From a virus: a DNA stretch of 48,848 nucleotides. The translations under genes were made by a program, and so were the position numbers. The notes under the pieces are model-generated. The model did no database searches, was not told the origin of the DNA, and saw only the letters and a list, made by a program, of their open reading frames with translations. The DNA lies in the IMG/VR virus record IMGVR_UViG_3300044675_006066, positions 1 through 48,848 of that record; one strand, written 5' to 3'. This document shows positions 1 to 10,800 of the stretch, piece by piece (position 1 is the first letter of the stretch; every line of letters starts with the position of its first letter).

Positions 1-1855
1 CGGGTGTGATATTAATAACTCCATCATCGCTATAACCAACAACGTCTATTGTGTAATCTGGAGATCCTACAGCTTTTCTGGCACTAATTTGTAATTCTAT
101 CGAGTCAATAGTAAAGAAAATATCATTACCATATATCAACTCTTTGACTGAGCTACTTAGTGATTTATTTCTGCCCTTGCCGCCAAAGTTGAAAGAACCG
201 CCAGTTTGTTGCTTAATACCAAACGGTGGCTCATGTTTATACTGTAACTGAAGCTTACCAGAGTTTGTTACGCTTGTAGTAGAGTCTAGCGTAATATGTC
301 CAACCTTGAATATGTTGCGCAACCTATCTGCTAGTACGGCTTGGCCACTATTGCTGGTATTAGTTGAGATATTGCCATCAATATCTGGAGAAGATTCCCA
401 AACGCTATTGGCAACTGGATATACCCCAGTATCAAAATCAGAAGACAATACATTGTAAGGATATATAATGCGTTCTAGCCTGTTGCCAGTGGGCTGAACT
501 TCAGTGTGGAAACCTAGATAGTTATCGTTTAATAATCCAAAGAGTGCGCCACTGTTGCAGATTTCAATACAAGAAATTCTAAGTGAGTTATTTGGATTGA
601 GTTCATATCCTTGTGTTCTTGTTGATAGCGGCGATCCATCTAATGCTAGATAATCATTCTTACCAGTTTCAACAAAGTCTAGCTTGCATTCATCTTCATA
701 GCCGCCACTAAAAGCCCGAGAGAATGGGTTATGTATACAATCAACCGTAAAATCTAGATTAAGAGTGTAACCACTGGCTTCACCCAGAATAGGAAACTTT
801 GGTTCCCAAGTGTGTAACGATGCGTAGTTGACCTCTGGCTCTGTAACATATGTTGTAAAATTATACTGATCTTCTTTTAAGTAGTTACCGTCACCACGGA
901 AAGTAATATCTTTGTATTTGACAATCAAATTACCAGATGGGTCTTCTAGCTTGATGTTGTGAATCTTGTAAATTGCTGGAACATCTGATTCATAAGAAAT
1001 TAATGGGGCGGCTGCTCTTACGAATAAGAAGCTCTCTTTTGGAGTGATTGTTGGTGGAAGAACTTCACATCTGTATGTAAAATCACCCTGAGAGTATATA
1101 GAAGATGGTTGTATAAATGTAGATGCATCATCAGATATTCTAGTGCTTTGATCCCCATTGTCTGTATAGTTACCAATAGCAAGCCCCTCGTCAATGCTTT
1201 GGTATATATTTCCAGATGATAGATCTTTGTTAACAAAGTAAACGTCATTAGATGAAGTTACAATATCTCTGATTGGATATAGTTTTTGTGTGGCCCTAAA
1301 TCGTGGTATTGATTTAATCTTACTTAAATTACCACCAATTTTATCTGTATGTATATTTCTGAATTGGCCAACAGCTAAAATTTTGGATTCTAGATTATTG
1401 CTTGATAATGTGAGAAATCCAGAAAATCCAGAGTTATCTTGGTCAGCCTCAATTGTTGGATTAATATCGCTATATGGATTGACAACATCAATAACTCTAG
1501 CGTCATTAAGTCTAATAGCTAAAATATCGCTCTCATCGTCTACTATGTATGTCTGTTCATTGAATCGGTATTGTCTAGAATTTAGAATTCTAAAAGAACC
1601 AACGCACGATAGCCTGTTTTCTGATCTTGTGACAACAAGTGGCTGAGAGGGCGCAGCACCAAACAAAAGCTCTTCAGATTGACCAAATAATGGTTGATTA
1701 TTGCTAAAACCAACATTGATATTGATGCCACAACTTGCTTTTATAGAGCCGCTGCCTTCTATTATTTTGGCTGGCCTGTGAATAACTGTGGCGTTGGCTT
1801 TAAGTGTGCCACTAGCAAGATTTTTAGCACTTGTCTGTTGTAAAATACAATCCAT
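1..1855 (-). CDS. Virion protein, probably distal tail/baseplate (3' end cut off)
   Basis: The frame is open from an ATG at 1855 to the window edge with no stop (about 618 residues, C-terminus missing). The start is supported by an AAGGAGG Shine-Dalgarno 6-7 nt upstream, which lies inside the last codons (Gln-Gly-Gly) of the tape measure gene; only 3 nt separate that gene's stop from this ATG. The product is beta-rich in appearance, with many short Asn/Asp/Ser turns and no signal peptide or membrane segment. I recognise no catalytic motif. Position directly after the tape measure gene is where siphophages normally encode distal tail or tail-associated proteins, so a role at the tail tip is inferred from synteny only. 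It could also be a large fibre-like protein. Confidence 0.6.
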   Translation of the reverse strand, partial: MDCILQQTSAKNLASGTLKANATVIHRPAKIIEGSGSIKASCGININVGFSNNQPLFGQSEELLFGAAPSQPLVVTRSENRLSCVGSFRILNSRQYRFNEQTYIVDDESDILAIRLNDARVIDVVNPYSDINPTIEADQDNSGFSGFLTLSSNNLESKILAVGQFRNIHTDKIGGNLSKIKSIPRFRATQKLYPIRDIVTSSNDVYFVNKDLSSGNIYQSIDEGLAIGNYTDNGDQSTRISDDASTFIQPSSIYSQGDFTYRCEVLPPTITPKESFLFVRAAAPLISYESDVPAIYKIHNIKLEDPSGNLIVKYKDITFRGDGNYLKEDQYNFTTYVTEPEVNYASLHTWEPKFPILGEASGYTLNLDFTVDCIHNPFSRAFSGGYEDECKLDFVETGKNDYLALDGSPLSTRTQGYELNPNNSLRISCIEICNSGALFGLLNDNYLGFHTEVQPTGNRLERIIYPYNVLSSDFDTGVYPVANSVWESSPDIDGNISTNTSNSGQAVLADRLRNIFKVGHITLDSTTSVTNSGKLQLQYKHEPPFGIKQQTGGSFNFGGKGRNKSLSSSVKELIYGNDIFFTIDSIELQISARKAVGSPDYTIDVVGYSDDGVINITP

Positions 1856-1858
1856 AAT

Positions 1859-4800
1859 CTATCCTCCTTGCCCATTATTATTAAGTAATGAGCCATTTTT
1901 TTCTAGCTTCCCACCATTACCTACACGATATTGACTAATTTCTTGACCAACATGTTCATAAATTTTTGCTTGAATCCCATCTGTAAGATCTTTTAGTAAA
2001 GATGCGCCAGTAAGATTTACATTAATGTTTGCTGTTTCTAATTTGATTGTAAATTTCGTGTTGGCTAAATTTGTAATGTTTGTTGCCAACTTGGAATTAA
2101 AGTTAGTTAAGGCTTCTGCAAACTTGCCTAAAGACTCTAGATTAAAACCAAACCCACTCCCACCGCTACCAGAGCCACCTCCACCGCCAGCTTCTTGACT
2201 TTGCGCACCGCCGTTCAAGCCGCCGCCGCTAAAATATCTTACTTTTCCACCTGTAGCCATCATTGCCACTGAGCTAGATTGACCAGTTGCTGTATTTGAA
2301 CCACGGTTCATTGATTGTAACATTTGTAAGTTATTGCCTCTTTGAACAGCTTCTCTTCTTACAACAAACTCACCGGGAGTTAACATAGCGGGAACTGTAT
2401 CTGTACCGCGAGGAACAAAAATGCCACGGCTAGCATATACCATGCCGCCATTAGCCATTAGTTCAGTACCTAAAGCTTTGCCTTTTTCTATGGCATTATT
2501 TAGAATCACTTCTGCATTTGCTACATTCATAGTGGCAGTTGCAACATCTATTTGAGATAAGTCTTGTCCTAATTGTCCAGTTTCTCCAAGAGCGCCCCCA
2601 AGCTCTCTTAGTCTAGCTTTAGATGCTTCTTCTTCGCCGGTGGTGCCAGCGGCAACTTGAGCCATAGCCAATGGGTTTTGAACGCCAGCAGCAGAAATAG
2701 CAGATCCATAAGCTCTTTCCGTTAAACCTCCGGGACCAGCGAGGTTTTGACCATACATTGATGTAACGCCAGCTTCTTGTTGTCGCTTGGTTTCTTGTGC
2801 TGCGCCACCTAAAGCCGACATGCCAAATTGACCAATTAATCTTTGGTCGCCAGTGGCTATAGCAGCTTGTGCGCCAACGGCTGCTTGTTGGTCAAAGAAC
2901 TTCTCTATGTCGCCAGAAACTAATGAGTCTATTGAATCTCTTTCTAATTTATTTTTTTCAGAGATCAATTTTAAGTTTTCTTCTTCAAGTTTAACCAACT
3001 CTCTAATGGTCTGTATTTGATCCTTTTGAGCTTGTTTTAAATCTTGTTGCTGCTGTCTTAATTGTTCTCCACTCTTAGTGCCAGCACCTTCTCCAGCATT
3101 TATCTGTTGTTGATTACTCGCAAATCTTCCCTGAATTGCTTGAGATCTTGCTGTAAAATCTGCTCCACTGGCTGAACTTAGCGCTGGCAATCCTGTTAAA
3201 CTATTACTGGCGTTAGCTTTTGTTAATACCGATGCTCTTCTTTCTTCTATTGTTAATTTTGGGCCACCATATTTTGATTGAATTTCTCTACCTTCCATCA
3301 TCAAATCTTGAGCTTCTCTAACAGATTGTATATAGCCTCTTTCTGCTTCAATTCTCTCTTTTGTTAATTTTACTACAACGTCTTGAGCCTTTTGGTAATC
3401 TTGTAAGACTTTTTGTACAGGCTCAAAGAATTTCTTGCCTTGTTCTCCTAAAGCGTCAGCAATGCCACTATAGTCATTTCTAGCAATCTGATCTGTTATT
3501 GCATCTGTAAGCTCTATGCCGTTAATAATATTTTTAAATTCTTCTGGCGCTCCTTCACCAAGTTTTTCAGCAAATTTTTTCCTTATTTCTTCTGGTGAAA
3601 ACGATTTTCCAGAAGCGCTTTGTTCATCTTTTATTTGCTGTGCAACATCTTTATACTTTACTTGTGCTGAATTAAAAGCTCCAGACATACCTTGGAATTT
3701 TGTTACTTGTTCTGGAGAAGCTCCTAAGTCTTTTAATGTAGAAGCAACTTGCTCATTTGCTTTATCTAATGATGCCTTATCCATAGCTGCGCCAGCGGAC
3801 GTTGCTGATGCTTCTAGTAAGCCAATAGCATTAACTGCTGGCAATGCAGTTCCTTCTATTTGGGCAGCAAAATTTTGTAATTCTGCCGCAGCAGCGCCAG
3901 CACCAGCCGCTGGGCCACGAAGACCAAGATTAAGAGCTTGAAGAGACTTCTCTAGTCTTTCCTGTTCTTTAATTAAATTACTAATACTTTGTTCGTAGTC
4001 TTCAGCTTGTTTTCTAAGTGCTTTAGCTTGTTCTTCGTAGGCGCTTCCGGTTTCTGTATCTCCACGTTTATTAGCAGCCATTGCTTTAGAAAAAGCTTCT
4101 GAAGCCTGTTTTCTAATAGCTTGCGGCCCGCTATCTCCAAGCTGGCTGTCTAGACCTGCGGCAATTTCTTCTCTAGTTTTACCAGCTTTAACACTAGACA
4201 ATATAGATGTTCTTGCTGTTGCAAGGCCAACCTGCTTGTTGATATCATTAGCCTGTAATATTGAAGCTTTTTGTCCTTCTATAACTTTAGCATTCTCACT
4301 ATCTATTCTTTTATTTCTCGTATCAGCAGTTTCCACCCCAAATAAAGCACCGCCTAAAGAATAAGCAAGACTATTTCTAGCCATAGAACCGATTCCAGTT
4401 GATTTATTTTCATTATTTTTTGCGACAGCTTTTTCATTTTTTTGTTGAAGAGTATTTACTTCTTGTGTTGCAGACTGAACTTTTCTTAATGCCTCTGCTG
4501 CCGTTATAGTTCCAGCTTGAAAATCTTTAATACTTTTTTCAGCGGTTGTCTGAGCTTCAGCAAGAGCTTGACTTGTTTTTACAGCTTGAGCTTGAGCTTC
4601 CGCTAAAGCTATTGCGCTAGCCTTAGTGTTTCCACCAAAAAGAATATTAAGACTTTCAGTAAGTCCCGGCGCTGCATTTGCAAACAGTGTTCCTATTCCA
4701 GCGCCTATTGTGGCACCAATAGCTGAACCTATTGGTCCTCCTAGGAAAAATCCAATTCCAGCACCAACCGTTGCGCCAGCAGTCCTCGCTGTATTAGCAG

Positions 4801-7800
4801 CTTCTAATTCATATTTTTGTCCAGCAACCTTACCAGCTTTTGATACATCTCCTTTACTGATGGCTTTTTTGAGTTGATTATCATAATCATACATAGAACT
4901 TATCAATGTGTTAAATACCGAAGAAACAACTAATGCTGAACCCCCAATTGCTACCAATGGTCCTGCCAATGAAACTAAATTGGTAATTAGTGGACCGGAG
5001 GCTTGAGTTATTCCTGCCATTGCGCCACTAAGTTTAGCTCCTGCGGAACTAGCTACGTTACCTAAACCAACTTTACTTGCTGCTAATTGTACGCCAGAGC
5101 CTATTCCAGAACCAACACTTTGAAAACTTTTTCCAACGAAATTAGCACTATTCATGGCGGCATTGGTAGCATTACTCAAAGCTCCACCCTGACTTGATAC
5201 TTTTCCAACGTTTTGAGCAAATTTTCCAGTAACTGATGTTGGAGATGGGCTAGATAATCTTTGTTTTCTTAAATCTCTAATTTGATCTGCTCTTGATTGT
5301 CTAGACAATTGCTCCATTGGAGTATCATTTCTAACAAATCGTCCGCTTGTAGCGTCATAAGCGCCACGACTATTCCCCTGTCTATTGGGGGCAGAATCTC
5401 TTAAATTTTTAATTTGTCCATCTATTTTGCCAGTTTGAAATGCTTCTTTAAAACTTTCTCCAGCGCGCTGTTTACCAGAAGTAACACCGCTAATAATATC
5501 TCCAAGACTACCAGATCCAGTGCCAAGCAAAGTTTTTAATTTATCCACATTTAAACTAACACCAAAAGATTGTAACGCAAAAATAACGCCACCAACAGTT
5601 GTGGCCATAGATAACAGAGAATTAGTCATTCTAGTAATAGCAGATGAGTTTTCATCTATCGGCGGAATCATACTTTGAATGATAGATGGCAATAAAGTTA
5701 GCGCAATTAATCCACCTTGTGCGTCTTGTGAGCTTCCTGCCCCAGAACTGCCAGCTTTACTTTTTCCTGAACCAACAATCGCTACACCGCTAGATGGTGT
5801 AACTTTGGCTGAAGATGTATTTGGTAGAATAGTACCAGCCGTTGCAGAAGCGTTAACAGCGGATGCTTGTATAGTCTTTATTTTAGCAATTGTGCTGGTA
5901 TTTAATTGTTGTACTTGTTGCTTATATTGATTAGTAATATTGGCAATTTCTTGCTGGGTCTTTCCAGATGCTTGAGCAGATTTAACTTCTTGATCGTGGG
6001 CATTTTTAATTTGTTGAAAGCTTTCTTTATAGTCAGCTTTAATAGCGTCTAAATATACTTGTTGTACATTAATGCCCTGCTTGGCGGCTGGGGAAGCGCC
6101 AACTGTCGATGTGGTGGCAGTTGGTTGTGCCGCACTTGTCGCCGCCGTGGTCACGTTAGATGTTGCTCCAGCCAATGTCATTGCGGAAGTAGCTTTAGCA
6201 GATGCTAACTTAGCATTAGTATCTGCTTTAAGTGCATCTACATATGGTTGCATACTAGCAACTATTTGCGAATCTTTGTCTCCTTGCATTAACATTGTGC
6301 CGACAAGCTTAGAATATGCGCTAGCTAATTGTCCAGTTTGTTTAACATTTAAATTTGAAGCTTGAGCATAGTCCATTAAAGATTTAGCTAAATCTGGCGT
6401 AATTGTTTGAAGAAGTTTAAACTGCTTAGAGCTTTTTTTCAAGTCAATATCAACAATAGAAAATGTTCCGGTTAGTTGAGCAACAATTTTATTAAGTAGA
6501 GTTGGAGCCTTTGTGTCAAAACCGGGAACAGGAATATTACTAATAACTGATTTTGCTCCAGAGCCAGAAGTTCCTGTGGCAAACTTTTGCACACCGACAA
6601 AGCCACCCTTGGCATATTTACCAACTTTATTCATGCGGTTAAGATTGCCATAACCAATACTTTTCGCGGAAGGTTCGTCAAATACAAACTCTCCGGGCGT
6701 TAGTAATGCTGGTACGCTCTTTGATACATTGCCGCCTGCCGCATATCCAGCCATAGATGCTAAATTTTCAGCACCAAGTTTACTAACACTGCTTTTACGT
6801 ATAACAAAATCGCCCTCTCGCAATGTTGCTGGAACCGTATCTGAATTTCCAACACCGGGAACTAAACCTCCAGACGCAAAGGCTTTTGGTTTACCACCAA
6901 GCATTATTCTCATTTTTTCAGCTTGTGGTGATAGCCTTTTGATTTGTGGAGTAGGTTCTGGGCCACTTAATTGTTGAACCATAGCCGCTTGTGCTGATGT
7001 AGCTTGTGGTCTTGGGTCATCTTTTAGCGAGCTTAACAAAGATGGAACATTGGTTTTCAGTTGTGATTTATTCTTTTTCTCTGCAACTCTCTTTGCTAAA
7101 TACTGTTTAAATTGGGGTATTGTATTATAACCCAATGTATTCGCTGTTTGTACAATGTCGCCAAACTCTAAATTGTTTAAGCCGCTAGATTTTTGTAGAG
7201 CATATACTTCTTGACCTAGCTTATTAGATTTTTGCGAAGCAAATGGGCTTGGGCCAACACCAGATTCATAGTCTACTTTTCTTGACGGTTTCCCCATACC
7301 GCCCAAAGCAAATCTTTGAATAAATCCACCTAGATTTTTCTTAGCAACAACCGATTTAAATGGAACACTAGACTGCGCCATTTGTTCTTGAGCGGCTAGA
7401 ATATTTTCCTTTAAATCATCAACAAAAACAATGCCATCTGGATAATTTTTAGTATATCTAGATAAGATCATAGATTTTGCTGTAGACGTATTTACGCCCC
7501 TTTTACCAGACATACCAGCAACGCCAATGACACCCTTAAAATTTAATCCATGTTTTGAGCCAAAGGTTCGTATGCCACCTACTGTATCTTTGTCTCCGGG
7601 TCTAGCAGTTAAAACCCAAATATCATTACCTTGTGCGGCTCTTCTTTTTGCCATTTCTGCATATCTAGTTGCAGAAGCAGATTCAAGAAATGTTTTACCT
7701 TTCGCTCCACGAAAATCAGAATATGGATCGGCAGTACCCGGCCTTTCTATGGCTCCGGTTTCTGCTAAAGTGTCATCAAAATCAAAAAAGAATCCTCTTT

Positions 7801-10800
7801 TTTTACGTCTGTCTATACCTTTAGCTCTACCACCAACAGCAAGCTGTTGAACATTTGCCCAAAGATTGTGCCTCCCCATTAGATCTACGTATCTTGCTTT
7901 GTCTACTCTAAATCTAGAACGAGGCGAAAGCATAAATTCATTTTCTTCATTGGGCTGCTTCATGAAGAATGTGTCCATTTTGCCCGTTCTTGGGTTTATA
8001 TCTTGCTTTGTTACATTGATTTTACGATCTTTTAGTTGTTCAGCAACGTCTACTCCTTGTGCGTTTTTCTTTGTGGCAATTGTAAGCATTGCTGCCCAGT
8101 TATCTTCTGATCTTGGAGCATTATCTAAGAAAGATTTAGCAACTGTGTAATTTTTACTAGTAGAAACAAAACCCGGAAGGCTAAAAGTTTTACCAATAGT
8201 TTTAGCTACTTCTGGAGCATAGTATGATTGCCTATTATTAAATTTTGTGCCTTGTGGAATATCTGGGTTTTTATTTAAGCCAGTATCCATAGCAAACTTA
8301 TCAAAAGCACTACGAGATATTGAACTATACAATTCTGTTGGTGCGGATGTTCTTAGTTTACGTAAATCTTTGGTATCAGAAGCTAATTGCTTGCGCTGAT
8401 CTTTACTAAGAGCTTTACTGTTTGAAAGACCAAGATTAATTGGTGCCGCATCTTCAAAATATCTTTGTAGAGTATCTTTTGGTTTTGCTAAACCGCCAAC
8501 AGCAAATTTTTGTATTGAAATTCCTTCTAGGCGATTTGCATTTATATCGTTAGCTATTTTATTTTTAATGGAGTCTATGGCAGACCTACTGTTACTTCTT
8601 TTTGCATCAGCTTTTATTAGTGAGTCTATTCCTTCTCCGCTACTATTAGCAAACATTGCTTTTAAAGATGCCTTAGAAGCAGACATTGAGCCAGAAGGAA
8701 AGTCAAAGTTCGCTTGATTACCAGAAAGTTTGGCTCCAGTAATAGCCTTAATTAATCCTTCAAATATAAATCCCTCTGTTGTGGCTCTAGCATTTGGGTC
8801 ATTTGATATTTTTGATGCGCCCCTTTTAGCCTGTTGTTTATCTACAGATAAAACTGGATTATTTAAAACCGATAATGCTGGATCAACACTTTTTAATACT
8901 GTATTATACAAACCTCGTTTTGTATTTTCTGCTATGATGTTAGAGATATTAGATGTCGCAAAATCATCTTTACCGGGGAAATAAGATGAAATTGATCCAG
9001 ACATTGGTACTGACTTTGATTCAACAGATAACTTACCTTTTTCAATGCCTCTATTTAATCTGGTTTGTACTTTATTTATGTCGATACGATCTATCTCTTC
9101 TTTGCTAACACCCTTATCTCTTAAAGCTTGCCTTCCGGGACTAGATATTGAGCTAGTTAAATTAACATTTCCTTGTCTGAAAAATTTTGAAGAATCAATT
9201 TTTCCTGCTGGAATAGTTGATAATCCTAACAATGAAGCTTGTCGTTCTTTAGTTAGTTTATCAAAGGCTTGCTGTCTTGTTTTTCCTTTTGATTCTGATA
9301 ATCCAAGTTTTTTTAAAACAGAATTATTACTTATTTGAACTGATCCCTTCATGGAAGCGCCAGACCTATCTAATCCTTCTTCTGGTCTAAGAAAAAATGC
9401 TCCTATTTTTGTAGGATCAACAACTATACCGCCAGTGGCAAATTCTTGTACAGTCCCACCCCTGTTCATTGCTGCTAAATTGTTTGCGCCAATTCTTTGA
9501 ACGGCGCTCTTTTTCATTACAAATTCACCACTACTAACCATAGCAGGAACATCATCAGCGGTTCCAGATCCAGAACCGGGAACTAATCCACCTTTAGCAA
9601 ATGCTAATACTTTGCCGCCTTTGTTAAAAGTTTTACCAGACGTTAACCCAGCACCAATGCCGCCAAGAAATCCACCAATACCCTTTACTGCTTTAAATGC
9701 CGCCACGGCGGCAAGGAGAGGAAGTAAGGGTTTGATAGAATCAGCAATCTTTATTAATGCAGAAGCTAAAGCCAAGGCAGTATTAGCCATGACTTGAAAT
9801 GTTGTTGTTTCTGTTACAGATCTTACTAAGGCTAAGAATTCTTCTCTAACCTTGATGATTCTAATTGCTAGAGAAGCTTGAGCCATTTCTGCATTTTTAG
9901 TTAAACCATTGCCAGCATTTTGCGCAACGTTAAGAGCGGCTTGTGCTGTACTAAACTGTTGTAATAATGGAAGAACTTTACCAATTTGTCTGAATCCACC
10001 AAGCTCTTCAGCAATCTTAATAAATGTTAAGTCACCTTCTCCTAATCCGCTAATGGCTTCGCTTAATCTTTTAATAGCTTCATATGGACCAACGAACTTG
10101 CCATTTAAGTCTACAAGTTCCACACCAAATTGTTTTAAGAATTCAATTGTTTCTGGTCGCTGAATACGTGTGAAAATAGTTCTTAAGCCAGTACCAATGC
10201 TTTCAGCACTTTCACGGGTTGTGGCTCTTACTGATGTAAATAAAGCAAGTAGTTCATTAAGGCTACCACCAGACGCCTTGAAAACACCACCAGAACGGCG
10301 AATAACGTCGATTAAGTCGCCAGCTTCTACGGCGAACGCGCCAGCCACAGCGTCAATCGAACTAAGCTGACCTTCTAATGCGCCCACGCCCTGCTTAAAC
10401 TGAGCAAGAATAGCAATAGCGCCTTCTGCCGTTTCTGAAATACTGTCGAAGTTAGGAGCAAGGGCGGCTTTAGCTAAAGACTCTAAGGCTATTTTAGTAT
10501 CATCACTAGATAAACCAGCCTGTGTTAAGACTGTTGTAACCTCTAATAACGAACCAGAGGTAACACCAAGTCCAGTAGCTAATGAAGTTACTGAATCTGT
10601 TAAATCTCTTAAGCTACTAACACTTCTGCCAGTTACTTGAGAAATTTTGATTAATTCTCGTTCAAAATCAATAGCTGTTTTAACCGCATCAGCTAATGTG
10701 CTAGTAAACAATCCTACCGCTCTAGTGGCGATAGAAAAAGCGGCAAACCTACGAATAGAAACAGCAAAAGCATTACCCATTCTACCAGCCGCAGTAGTTG

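Noticed and set aside
3516-10370. Many plus-strand open frames of 60-110 codons opposite the tape measure gene
   Set aside because: They are antisense shadows of one continuous, well-supported minus-strand gene, lack ribosome binding sites and show no recognisable domains.
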